Of a stretch of DNA of 64,000 nt, positions 40,800 through 48,781 are shown piece by piece. Within the stretch, counting starts at the first letter, position 1; every line of letters starts with the position of its first letter. This DNA is from CAWBJP01 sp044867425 (GTDB taxonomy: Bacteria; Actinomycetota; Acidimicrobiia; IMCC26256; BP-133): contig JBIOUX010000167.1 of NCBI GenBank assembly GCA_044867425.1, forward strand, positions 32,971 to 96,970. The letters are read 5' to 3'. Below the pieces are notes generated by a model. It was not told the origin of the DNA, did not search any database, and saw only the letters and a list, made by a program, of their open reading frames with translations. The translations under genes and the position numbers were made by a program.

Positions 40800-41423
40800 G
40801 TGATCGAGGAACGCCCCGTCCGTGTCTGGGTGGATGACGAGAACGACATCTTCCGCCTGGGGCTCACCGCTTGTTTGGAAACCCCCGGGTTCGTGGTGTC
40901 GGGTGAGAGCCGGTCCCTCGTTCCCGCTCCCGATCTCGCCCGCACCGACATCCTCGTCTTCGACCTCGCCGGCGGACGGCTGGGGGAGGTGGTGCGCCTC
41001 ACCAAGGGCAACACCACCCGGCTGCTGGCCATCGCCGCCAGCGCGTCCGACGGGCTCCTGGTCGACGCCGTGGAGGCCGGGGTGGCCGGCGCCCTGGTCC
41101 GTTCCGAGGTCACGCCCTCGGCCTTGCTGCACTGCCTGCGCTCGGTCGCCCGGGGCAACGGTTCCGTTCCGGCCACAGTCCTGGCCAGCATCCTGACGGG
41201 GCAGGGCGGCGGGCGTCGGGGCGGGTCCTCCGGACACCTCACCGGCCGGGAGCTCGAGGTGCTGCGCCTCCTGTCGCGCGGTGAGAGCACCCGGGAGATC
41301 GCCGCGGGACTCTCCTACTCCGAGAAGACGGTCAAGAACATCGTGCACGACCTGCTCGTCCGGATGAACTGCCGCAACCGGGCCCAGGCCGTGGCCCTCG
41401 CCACCCAGCGGGGTCTCATCTGA
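40800..41423 (+). CDS. LuxR-family response regulator
   Basis: 207 residues from GTG 40800 (TTG 40788 possible). The receiver (VRVWVDDENDIFRLGLTACL) has acidic residues D12-D13 and a candidate phosphoacceptor D55 (DILVFDLAGG); the HTH is complete (LTGRELEVLRLLSRGESTRE, LSYSEKTVKNIVHDLLVRMN, NRAQAVALATQRGLI). It is a close paralogue of the receiver-only protein at 42427. Its stop overlaps the next gene by one base. Confidence 0.8.
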   Translation: MIEERPVRVWVDDENDIFRLGLTACLETPGFVVSGESRSLVPAPDLARTDILVFDLAGGRLGEVVRLTKGNTTRLLAIAASASDGLLVDAVEAGVAGALVRSEVTPSALLHCLRSVARGNGSVPATVLASILTGQGGGRRGGSSGHLTGRELEVLRLLSRGESTREIAAGLSYSEKTVKNIVHDLLVRMNCRNRAQAVALATQRGLI

Positions 41424-41809
41424 TGTCCGCCAACCGGGTGGTGATCGGGGACTTCGGGGCCGTCGCCAGGATGGGACTGCTGGACCTCCTGGCCGCAGAG
41501 GGTCTCGAGGTGGTGGGGCGCGCCGAGCCGGCGGAGAGTCCCGGGGGGACAGGGGAGCGGGACCGCCCCGGCCAGGAGGGAATCGTCAGCCTCGTCAACG
41601 AAGTGCGCCCCGACGTCGTGGTGCTCGACCTCGACGACGAGTCCGCTCTGGAGGTGGCCGTCCAGATCACCTCCGCCTTCCCGGCGATCAAAGTCGTCGC
41701 CTGCTCCTCCGAGGAACCCGTCATGCAGGTGTTCCCCCCCTTTCACCACGGGGAGTCCTACCTGTCCCAGCTGACCCGGGCCCACCTGGCCCAGGCCCTG
41801 CAGCACTGA
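41423..41809 (+). CDS. Stand-alone receiver-like protein
   Basis: 128 residues starting in the TGATG overlap with the preceding regulator. Receiver fold with D10 (VVIGDFGAVARMGLLDLLAA) and phosphoacceptor-like D69 (PDVVVLDLDDE); no output domain. The end (FPPFHHGESYLSQLTRAHLAQAL) departs from a normal receiver. It is presumably a partner of the upstream LuxR protein. Confidence 0.65.
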   Translation: MSANRVVIGDFGAVARMGLLDLLAAEGLEVVGRAEPAESPGGTGERDRPGQEGIVSLVNEVRPDVVVLDLDDESALEVAVQITSAFPAIKVVACSSEEPVMQVFPPFHHGESYLSQLTRAHLAQALQH

Positions 41810-41831
41810 AGAAACGAAAGGAGCAACAAGC

Positions 41832-42143
41832 ATGCGTAGAAGCAGTTGCGTGTGGGTGGCGCTGCTGGCCCTGGTGTCCCTGGTGGCCACCGTTGGTCCC
41901 GTGAGCGCTTCCCCGACCGGGGACGGCACGTACGTGCCGGCCGCCCGAGGGTCCCAGGACCCCAACAATCCCGACAACTCGTCCTCCGAGACCAAGAAGA
42001 AGCCGCAGCAAGAGCCGTGCCCGCAGGAGCTGTGGAACATTGCCCTGCCCATCGAGGGTCTGGCCTGCATCCTCCTGCTGCCCAAGTCGGAGCCGCCCGA
42101 CGGGAAGAAGGGAGAGGAGAACCGGAGAGGACTGTTCGGCTAG
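41832..42143 (+). CDS. Small exported protein
   Basis: 103 residues with a signal peptide (MRRSSCVWVALLALVSLVATVGPVSA) and a short hydrophilic mature part containing two cysteines (EPCPQELW...GLACILLL) and a charged tail (GKKGEENRRG). AAAGGAG lies at a good distance before ATG 41832. No family is recognised. It is co-directional with the regulators around it. Confidence 0.6.
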   Translation: MRRSSCVWVALLALVSLVATVGPVSASPTGDGTYVPAARGSQDPNNPDNSSSETKKKPQQEPCPQELWNIALPIEGLACILLLPKSEPPDGKKGEENRRGLFG

Positions 42144-42426
42144 CCCATCCGTCTGGGACACCCCGGAAGGGGACGTCGTCCCGACGACGAGGAGTACCGG
42201 CTCCGGCCCTCATGTCGGTGCTGCTCGTCGTCGCCGCCGGCGCCCTTTCCGGGGCTTTTTCGCGTCCGGAGCCCGTCGGCGCCCCGGAGCCAGCCGGCGG
42301 GCCAACAGGCCCCCGGGCGGGGAACCGTCCGTCCCCCCCGGGGGGCCGGAAGACACCGGGCGGGGAACCGAGAACTGCCCCGGGGCCTCTGGGAGTGGGG
42401 TCCGGGGCCTGGTTGCATCCAGGGTC

Positions 42427-42852
42427 ATGGACATACGGGTGTGGATCGACGATCCCAACGTCATCTTCCGGATGGGGCTCGCCTGCTCCCTGCGCCGGTC
42501 CGGGTTCGTGCTCGTCGGCGAGAGCTGTGACTTCGTTCCGCAACCGGACCTGGACCGGACTGACATCCTCGTCTTCGATCTGGGGGAGCAGAGCCTGGGG
42601 TGGGCGCTGGGGCGGGCTGGGGAGCGCCGCCCCACACGGCTGCTGGGCCTGGTGGGCCCGGGCGGTCCGGACGGAGAGCTGACCCGCGGGCTCTGCACCG
42701 TGCTGGTGCGCTCCGAGCTCACCCCGACCGTGTTCGTCGACTGCCTCCAGTCGCTGGCCGACCTGGCCTCGCCGATCCCGCAGTCCCCGCCCCGGAGCCG
42801 GATCGGGCTCGTCCAACGACTGGGCCGGGCGATGCGGGAAGGGATGATGTGA
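42427..42852 (+). CDS. Receiver-only paralogue of the LuxR regulator
   Basis: 141 residues. The N-terminal 60 residues parallel the protein at 40800 (MDIRVWIDDPNVIFRMGLAC, PQPDLDRTDILVFDLGEQ; phosphoacceptor D51), but the frame ends at RLGRAMREGMM where a HTH would follow. It may be a truncated duplicate that now acts as a phosphate sink or partner. The preceding gap 42144-42426 holds no gene, only a CGTCGT-CCCG-ACGACG hairpin and a GGGACACCCCGGA motif related to the palindromic family. Its stop overlaps the sulfotransferase start. Confidence 0.65.
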   Translation: MDIRVWIDDPNVIFRMGLACSLRRSGFVLVGESCDFVPQPDLDRTDILVFDLGEQSLGWALGRAGERRPTRLLGLVGPGGPDGELTRGLCTVLVRSELTPTVFVDCLQSLADLASPIPQSPPRSRIGLVQRLGRAMREGMM

Positions 42853-43730
42853 CGGTGGCCCGGGGCCAACGGCGCAGGGTGCTGGTGGCCGGCATCCCCC
42901 GCTCGGGCACCACCTGGGTGGGCCGGGTGCTCGGCCAGGCCCGCGGAGCCTGCTACGTCCACGAGCCCGACAACCATCTCGTCCGGCCCCAGGCGTGGTG
43001 GGTCAAGCGCCGGCTGGGGGCCTACCCCCGCCTCCTGCCCGGGCAGCCGGCACCCGACTACGAGCGCCTCTTCCGAGTCGCCTTCGCCGGTGGCGCCCGG
43101 CCCTCCCTGGTCTCCACCTGGGCCCGGTCGGGCGACGTCGTGGTCAAGTCGATCTTCTGCGCCCGCTCGCTGGAGTGGCTGGCGGAGCGCTTCGAACCCG
43201 CCGTGGTCGTCGTCGAACGGCACCCGTTCGCCGTGATCGGCAGTTGGGCCGAACTCGGTTGGAACGGCTTCCTCGACGCCGATCCCGCGGCGGTGGCCGA
43301 GTGCCGGGCGGTCTTCGGGGTGCAACCGCCCCGAATCGGTGCCTCGTGGGTGGACCGGGCCGCCTGGCACTACGGCTTCCTCGCCGCCCTGCTGGGGCGG
43401 GCCCGGCACCGTCACCCGGAATGGCAGGTGGTGAGCCATGAAACGCTCTGCGCCGGACCGGAGAGGGAGTTCGAGGAGCTGAGTGACCGCCTCGGGTTGC
43501 GCTTCGGGGCCGGCGCCCGACAGTTCCTGCTGGCCTCCAACCGTCCGGGAGGGGGCTACTCCACCAACCGGGTCTGGGCCGAGCAGATCGGGGGTCGGTG
43601 CCGGCTGAACCCGTCCGAACAGGAACGGGTGACCGAGGTGCTGTCGCGGTTCGCGCCCGCGCCCGTCGCCGCTTCCCGCCGGGGACGGGCGCCGGCCCGT
43701 GTGCCCGCCCTCGTTCCCACCCGCCTGTGA
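42849..43730 (+). CDS. Sulfotransferase family protein
   Basis: 293 residues from GTG 42849 overlapping the previous stop. The PAPS-binding loop is GIPRSGTTWVGRVLGQA near the N-terminus; the second motif region (VVVVERHPFAVIGSWAELGW) matches the 3'-phosphate-binding R...S signature. It would transfer sulfate from PAPS to an unknown acceptor. It is placed between a receiver protein and a secreted protein, with 4-base overlaps on both sides, so all three are probably co-translated. Confidence 0.8.
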   Translation: MTVARGQRRRVLVAGIPRSGTTWVGRVLGQARGACYVHEPDNHLVRPQAWWVKRRLGAYPRLLPGQPAPDYERLFRVAFAGGARPSLVSTWARSGDVVVKSIFCARSLEWLAERFEPAVVVVERHPFAVIGSWAELGWNGFLDADPAAVAECRAVFGVQPPRIGASWVDRAAWHYGFLAALLGRARHRHPEWQVVSHETLCAGPEREFEELSDRLGLRFGAGARQFLLASNRPGGGYSTNRVWAEQIGGRCRLNPSEQERVTEVLSRFAPAPVAASRRGRAPARVPALVPTRL

Positions 43731-44614
43731 GGCAGCCTGGGTCCCCCCGGGGCCGCCGTCGTCACGCCGGCGCCCTGGCCCTCCTGATGGCCGTCGTGAC
43801 GGCGGCGCCGGGGGCCGGCGCCCAGACACCGGCGCCTGTCTGCCCGCCGGGGCGGGCGGGGGCGCTGCCGACGGGGACGGGGGAGACGTCGGGAATCACC
43901 GCCTCGAGCCGGTTTCCGGGATGGGGATGGCTGATCCGCGATTCCGGGCACCCGCCGAGCCTCTACGCCGTCCGCTTCCTGGCCCGCGGGCGGTCCATCC
44001 TCCGGGAGGTCCGGGTCCGAGGGGCCGACAACACCGACTGGGAAGACGTGGCCTACGCCCGCAACCGGGACGGCACGGGGCGCCTCTACGTGGTGGAGAG
44101 CGGCCAGACGGGGCGGGACCACTACATCTACAAGATCCCCGAGCCCGATCCCCTGGGCCGGGGACGGTCGGTTGGGTTCCGCCGCTACCGCTACGCCTAT
44201 CCGACGGGCCGCCACTTCAACACCGAGGCCGCCTTCTTCCACCAGGACCGCCTGGTGCTGGTGACCAAGACGAGCCCGGCCCGGGTCTACCGGTTCGAAG
44301 GTCTGCTGTCGGAGCGGCGGGTGAACCGGCCCCGGTTCGTGGGGCTGCTGCGCGGCGCCCGGACGGTCTCCGTCACCCGGGTGTCGCCCGACGGGCGGGT
44401 GCTGGTGGCGGCCAACCACAACCGGCTCTACATCTACCGGTCCTCCGTCCCGAGTGCCGACCTGGCCCAGTTTGTGTTCCGCCGGCCGGACCAGTCCGAG
44501 CTGGTGGGCACCGGCGACAACATCGAAGCGGGCGACTTCTTCCCCTTCCGGCGCTGCGCACTGCTCCTGGCTGCGGAATCGAAGAACGTCTACCGGCTGG
44601 CGCCCGGCGGCTGA
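43727..44614 (+). CDS. Exported protein of unknown function, propeller-like
   Basis: 295 residues; GTG 43727 overlaps the sulfotransferase stop (GTGA). An Arg-rich signal peptide (RRRHAGALALLMAVVTAAPGAGA) is followed by repeated strand-rich segments (TDWEDVAYARNRDG, RLYVVESGQTGRDHYIYKIP, HFNTEAAFFHQDRLVLVTKT, GARTVSVTRVSPDGRVLVAA, NRLYIYRSS) that suggest a beta-propeller. No catalytic signature is recognised. Confidence 0.65.
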   Translation: MRQPGSPRGRRRHAGALALLMAVVTAAPGAGAQTPAPVCPPGRAGALPTGTGETSGITASSRFPGWGWLIRDSGHPPSLYAVRFLARGRSILREVRVRGADNTDWEDVAYARNRDGTGRLYVVESGQTGRDHYIYKIPEPDPLGRGRSVGFRRYRYAYPTGRHFNTEAAFFHQDRLVLVTKTSPARVYRFEGLLSERRVNRPRFVGLLRGARTVSVTRVSPDGRVLVAANHNRLYIYRSSVPSADLAQFVFRRPDQSELVGTGDNIEAGDFFPFRRCALLLAAESKNVYRLAPGG

Positions 44615-44620
44615 CCGTGG

Positions 44621-45064
44621 CTAGACGCTGCCCGTTTCCAGCAGCCGCTTGAGCCGCCCGTAGTCGCGGCGCACGCTGCGCCGCACCATGAGCCGGAGCA
44701 GCGGCTGGGCCAGGCGGTAGTAGCCCTGAGGGTCGCCCTCGACGGTCTCGTGGACATGGGTCCGCCCCGAGGCCACCGCTTCGGTCGTCCGGGTGACCGT
44801 CAAGGGGAATGTGCTCTTGGTGGTCTTGATGGTGACCCGCTTGCCAGGCTGGTGCTCGGTGACCACGAACGACGAGGCGATCTCCTTGCCCAGGAAGGCG
44901 GCCACCTGGTCGTAGGTGGACCCGACCCGGACTGGCGGCTCGGACGTCCACTTGCACGACTTCATGCCCTGGAGCCACCTGGGGTTGTTCTCGACGTCCT
45001 CCAGGAAAGCGAAGACCTCGGGGACCGGACGGTCGATGTCGACGTCGGCAGTGACGGTGAGCAT
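44621..45064 (-). CDS. SRPBCC (START-like) family protein
   Basis: 147 residues. Classic polyketide-cyclase/START-like pattern: VTADVDIDRPVPEVFAFLED, NNPRWLQGMKSCKWTSEPPV, VGSTYDQVAAFLGKEIASSF, then a C-terminal helix (GYYRLAQPLLRLMVRRSVRR). It probably binds a lipid or small hydrophobic ligand. ATG 45064 follows TACGTT by 7 bases (leaderless pattern). It is convergent with the exported protein at 43727. Confidence 0.8.
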   Translation of the reverse strand: MLTVTADVDIDRPVPEVFAFLEDVENNPRWLQGMKSCKWTSEPPVRVGSTYDQVAAFLGKEIASSFVVTEHQPGKRVTIKTTKSTFPLTVTRTTEAVASGRTHVHETVEGDPQGYYRLAQPLLRLMVRRSVRRDYGRLKRLLETGSV

Positions 45065-45123
45065 GGCGCCAAACGTACCCGGTTGCGCTGCTGGCGAAGG
45101 TGGTTGCGCTTGACCCCCTGTGA

Positions 45124-45681
45124 CGGGGAGAAACGCGACCACCTTGGTCGGGTGGCGCTGCAGTTGCCCGGGTTACCGTCCTGACGACGCAGGACCTTCC
45201 CGGCGGCGGATGGAAGCAGGCCGATCAGAGGACCTGGCGCTCGGGTGAAGCTGATCCCGACAGGGCCTGGGCACGCCGCGCGCGCGACATCGGGAGCGTT
45301 ACCGGCTGGCGTTCCTTTGAGAATGCCGGCGCCTCACGCTGGCTGTGGTGCCAGGCAACACCGCTCGCCTCCGCTTCCGACGCGGAGGCGGCGCTCAGCG
45401 ATCTGCCACTCAAGCTGCTGAAGAATCTTCGAGCTGAGGTCAGCGTTGTGGGGAGCAGCGACGTGGACCCGCCCGCCCTCGAGCACGCGGATCAAGTCTG
45501 GGCACACGAGCAGGAGACCGAGTGCCCGACCGGTCGAGACGTGGCGCTCTACGTGGCCGCGGCGGTCGGCCGCATCGTCACCGTTGTCTCTGGCTCGAGT
45601 TCGGGTGAGGGCTGGAGTTGGGACGCCTTCGGTATCGTCGCCCGCCTCCAGGCCGAGCGAGCCGCCCACACCCTGGAGTGA
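45124..45681 (+). pseudogene. Conserved hypothetical gene lacking a usable start
   Basis: The frame after the stop at 45121 reads a convincing protein: DLPGGGWKQADQRTW, GSVTGWRSFENAGASRWLW, ATPLASASDAEAALSDLP, GRDVALYVAAAVGRIVTVVS, GWSWDAFGIVARLQAERAAH. I recall similar actinobacterial proteins of unknown function. No ATG, GTG or TTG exists before the conserved part; the first is GTG 45448, which would lose half the domain. CTG 45181 is the nearest alternative. Either a rare start is used or the 5' end (perhaps a signal peptide) has been lost. Confidence 0.5.
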
Positions 45682-45720
45682 CGGGAGACAGCGTCCCTCA
45701 GGAGATGCGCCTGTCCGGGC

Positions 45721-47085
45721 TCAGAACAGCGAGAGGTACTTCCTGATCTCCCAGTCGCTGACCTGCTCGTGGTACTCGGCCCACTCCTGCTGCTTGACCC
45801 GCACGTAGTAGTCGACGTAGTCCTCGCCGACCACCGGCCCCAGGGCCTCCCGGAGCACCCGGTCCTCGGCCAGGTTCCTGGTGGCGTCGAGGAGGTTGCC
45901 GGGCAGGACGCCGATGCCCCGGCGCCGGATCTCGTCCTCTCCCACCTCGTAGAGGTTGTCGTGGTTGGGTTCGCCGGGATCCAGCTTGCGGGCGATGCCG
46001 TCCAGGCCCGAGGCGATGACCACGGTGGCGGCCAGGTAGGGGTTGCAGCTCCCGTCGACGGTGCGGTCCTCGAACCGGTCGGGGGCGGGGGTGCGGATCA
46101 TCTGGGTCCGGTTGTTGCCGCCGTAGGTGATGTAGACCGGCGACCACGTGGCCCCCGAGGCCGGCGCCGCCACCTTGAGCCGCTTGTAGGAGTTGACGGT
46201 GGGGGCGGTCACGGCGATGTAGGCCTTGGCGTGCTCGAGCAGCCCGCCCACGAACTGGTACGACAGCTCGGAGTGCCCGAGGCCGCGGGTGTCGTCGGGG
46301 TCGGTGAAGAGGTTGGTGTCGGTCTCGGCGTCCCACAGGCTCAGGTGCATGTGGCAGCCGGTGCCGGTCAGGTGCCCGAAGGGCTTGGGCATGAACGTGG
46401 CCAGGATCCCCTGCTGCTGAGCCAGGGTGTGGACCATGTAGCGGAAGAACACCACCCGGTCGGCGGTGGTGAGGGCGTCGTTGAAGACGAAGTTGGATTC
46501 GAACTGGCTGTTGGCGTCCTCGTGGTCGTTGGCGTAGTTGTCCCAGCCCAGTTCGGTCTCGTAGCGGGAGAGCGTGGTGATGAAGTCGTAGCGGCGGGTG
46601 AGGCCCTTCATGTCGTAACAGGGCCGGTCCAGGGTGTCGAGCGGGTCGGCGATCTCGAGCTTGCCGCCCTCCTGGCGGACGAGGAAGAACTCCGCCTCCA
46701 TGCCCGTCTTGGCCACATAGCCGAGCGACCGGACCCGGGCCAGCTGTCGGCGCAGGATGGTCCGGGGGCAGTAGGGCCAGGGCTCGCCCTCCACGTAGAT
46801 GTCACACGCCAGGCGGGCCAGGTTCGGCTGCCAGGGCACCGGGGTGAAGCTGGCCGGGTCGGGCATGGCCGCCATGTCCGGGCTGTGGGGGCCCTGGCCG
46901 ATCTCGCCGGCGGCGAACCCGGCGAACCCGGCCCCGTCGGCGAAGAGGTCGTCGAGGTGGCGGGCGGGGACGAGCTTGCCCGAAGGCTTGCCCCACATGT
47001 CGACGAACTGGGCGAAAAGGAACTCGATGCCGCGTTCCTCGATCTCGGCCCGGACGTCCTCCATGGTCTGCGGCCGCTCAAGCAT
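45721..47085 (-). CDS. gmaS: Gamma-glutamylmethylamide synthetase (glutamine synthetase-like)
   Basis: 454-residue member of the glutamine synthetase fold: FLFAQFVDMWGKPSGKLVP, MPDPASFTPVPWQPNLARLACD, KTGMEAEFFL, ANDHEDANSQFESNFVF, GTGCHMHLSLWD, and the NRTQMIRTP/FEDRTVDGSCNPYLA active-site segments. By sequence alone it is a GS-III/GlnT-type ligase. It is named from context: it is divergent from a complete mgsABC-mgdABCD set, the arrangement of the N-methylglutamate pathway, where GmaS joins methylamine to glutamate with ATP. ATG 47085 follows a G-rich ribosome site. Ordinary glutamine synthesis cannot be excluded. Confidence 0.75.
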   Translation of the reverse strand: MLERPQTMEDVRAEIEERGIEFLFAQFVDMWGKPSGKLVPARHLDDLFADGAGFAGFAAGEIGQGPHSPDMAAMPDPASFTPVPWQPNLARLACDIYVEGEPWPYCPRTILRRQLARVRSLGYVAKTGMEAEFFLVRQEGGKLEIADPLDTLDRPCYDMKGLTRRYDFITTLSRYETELGWDNYANDHEDANSQFESNFVFNDALTTADRVVFFRYMVHTLAQQQGILATFMPKPFGHLTGTGCHMHLSLWDAETDTNLFTDPDDTRGLGHSELSYQFVGGLLEHAKAYIAVTAPTVNSYKRLKVAAPASGATWSPVYITYGGNNRTQMIRTPAPDRFEDRTVDGSCNPYLAATVVIASGLDGIARKLDPGEPNHDNLYEVGEDEIRRRGIGVLPGNLLDATRNLAEDRVLREALGPVVGEDYVDYYVRVKQQEWAEYHEQVSDWEIRKYLSLF

Positions 47086-47125
47086 GCCGTCCCCCCCTCT
47101 GGGCGCTGACAATAGGGAGAGTGCA

Positions 47126-47135
47126 AAGCTAGCTT
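47126..47135. promoter_or_regulatory. Palindrome in the gmaS-mgsA divergent promoter region
   Basis: AAGCTAGCTT, a perfect 10-base palindrome midway in the 83-base gap between the divergent starts. A regulator of methylamine use could bind here. AAGGAG just before GTG 47169 is the mgsA ribosome site. Confidence 0.35.
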
Positions 47136-47168
47136 CAACGGCGTTGTCCGGATTCTGAAGGAGATCGT

Positions 47169-48080
47169 GTGTGCGGCCTGGTCGGGATCTTCTACAAGCA
47201 GGCTGACGAAACCGGACCGGGTCCGGTGGGCGACGTGCTCGTCCGCATGGCTCAGGACCTGTACCGGCGGGGACCCGACTCCACCGGATTCGCCGTCTAC
47301 GGCGAGCCGCGGCCCGGCACGCTCGTCGTCCGGGTGGATATCGACGGGCCGGAACCCGTCTCCGCCCTCGACCTGGTTGCGATCGCCGCCGAGCAACTCG
47401 TGCCGGTCAGGGGCGGGCAGGTCATCGGGCGCAGCGTCCGCCTCCAGGTCGCCTCCGACGCCGAGGGCAAGCTGGCCGACTGGATCGAGGAGCGGGTCCC
47501 GGGGGCCCGGGTCTTCTCCGTGGGCACGGCCATGGAGATCGTCAAAGACGTCGGCCCGGCCACCCACGTCGACGGGACCTACGGGGTGTCGGCCCTGGTT
47601 GGGACGCACGGGATCGCCCACACCCGGATGGCCACGGAGTCGAGGGTGGACATCGCCCACTCCCACCCCTTCTGGGCCCGTCCCTTCCCCGACATCGCCG
47701 TCGTCCACAACGGGACGATCACGAACTACCACCAGCTCCGGCGCCGGCTGGAGATGAAGGGCCATCGCTTCTCCACCCACAACGACTCGGAGGTGATCGC
47801 CGTCTACATCGCCGACCGGCTGCAGCGGGGGTCGTCGCTGGAGGAGGCGCTGCGGGCGTCGGTCCGGGAGCTGGACGGCACCTTCGCCTACCTCATCTCC
47901 ACCGACCGGGGGATCGGGTTGGCCCGGGACCAGTTCGCCACCAAGCCGCTGCTCTACGCCGAGAACGACGAGGTTGTGGTCCTGTCCTCGGAGGAAGTCG
48001 CCGTGCGCAGCGTCTTTGCCGACCCGGGGCTCGTCCCGGATGAGCTCGGGGCCAAGGAGGTCCGCTGGTGGCTCAGGTAG
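47169..48080 (+). CDS. mgsA: N-methylglutamate synthase subunit A (glutamine amidotransferase domain)
   Basis: 303 residues. Class II amidotransferase with the nucleophile Cys2 right after the initiator (GTG TGC GGC, reading MCGLVGIFYKQ). Motifs RRGPDSTGFAVYG, GIAHTRMATESRVDIAHSHPF, VVHNGTITNYHQLR and THNDSEVIAVYI match GlxB/GltB N-terminal domains. In the N-methylglutamate pathway it releases methylamine from gamma-glutamylmethylamide and channels it to the synthase site. Choosing GTG 47169 over GTG 47167 places Cys at position 2. Confidence 0.8.
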   Translation: MCGLVGIFYKQADETGPGPVGDVLVRMAQDLYRRGPDSTGFAVYGEPRPGTLVVRVDIDGPEPVSALDLVAIAAEQLVPVRGGQVIGRSVRLQVASDAEGKLADWIEERVPGARVFSVGTAMEIVKDVGPATHVDGTYGVSALVGTHGIAHTRMATESRVDIAHSHPFWARPFPDIAVVHNGTITNYHQLRRRLEMKGHRFSTHNDSEVIAVYIADRLQRGSSLEEALRASVRELDGTFAYLISTDRGIGLARDQFATKPLLYAENDEVVVLSSEEVAVRSVFADPGLVPDELGAKEVRWWLR

Positions 48081-48781
48081 CGGCCTTCGCTCCGGTTGTC
48101 GACTGCGCCGAGCTGACGACCCGGGAGATCAACCAGGCGATCCGGCTCCTCGTGAACGAGGGCAGCGGCGACATCTTCGTCAGCCATCCGGCGGCCCGGC
48201 ACAACCTGGCCGTGGCCCTGGTGGGGCACAGCCGGATCCGCTTCGACGGCCCCGTGGGCTGGTACGCCGCCGGGATGAACGACGGCCCCCATGTCGTCGT
48301 CAACGGCAACTGCGGGTGGGGCGTGGCCGAGTGCATGATGAGCGGGCAGGTCGAGGTCCACGGCCATGCCGGCTCCGGCGCCGCCGCCTCCATCCGCGGG
48401 GGTCTGGTCTACGTCGCCGGCAACGCCGGCGCCCGGGCCGGCATCGCCATGAAGGGCGGCACCCTCATCGTCGGCGGAGACGTCGGTTACATGTCGGGGT
48501 TCATGATGCAGCGAGGCACGATGATCATCTGCGGCAACGCCGCCGACGGCTTGGGCGACTCCATGTACGAGGGGATCATCTACATCGCCGGCGCCGTCGA
48601 GAGCTACGGGGCCGATGCCGTCGAGGCCCCGCTGACCGACGAGGACCGGGGAACGCTCACCGCCGCCCTCGCCCCCTTCGGGATTCCCACGCCCCCCGAG
48701 GCGTTCAGGAAGATCGAGGCCGGCCGGCGGTTGTGGAACTTCTCCACCAAGGAGCCCGAGCTCTGGAGGGGAGCGCTGTGA
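48068..48781 (+). CDS. mgsB: N-methylglutamate synthase subunit B (GXGXG domain)
   Basis: 237 residues, overlapping the previous gene by 13 bases. Corresponds to the beta-helix GXGXG domain at the C-terminus of glutamate synthase large subunits (GlxC-like): SGQVEVHGHAGSGAAASIRG, VYVAGNAGARAGIAMKGGTL, GDVGYMSGFMMQRGTMIICG, DGLGDSMYEGIIYIAG. It is the structural partner of the amidotransferase and FMN subunits. Confidence 0.8.
   Translation: MAQVAAFAPVVDCAELTTREINQAIRLLVNEGSGDIFVSHPAARHNLAVALVGHSRIRFDGPVGWYAAGMNDGPHVVVNGNCGWGVAECMMSGQVEVHGHAGSGAAASIRGGLVYVAGNAGARAGIAMKGGTLIVGGDVGYMSGFMMQRGTMIICGNAADGLGDSMYEGIIYIAGAVESYGADAVEAPLTDEDRGTLTAALAPFGIPTPPEAFRKIEAGRRLWNFSTKEPELWRGAL

Noticed and set aside
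44375..44400. Further palindromic-element copy (GGGTGTCGCCCGACGGG)
   Set aside because: The codons RVSPDGRVLVAA fit an ordinary propeller strand and the palindrome lacks the CGGGGTGTCCCCG core.
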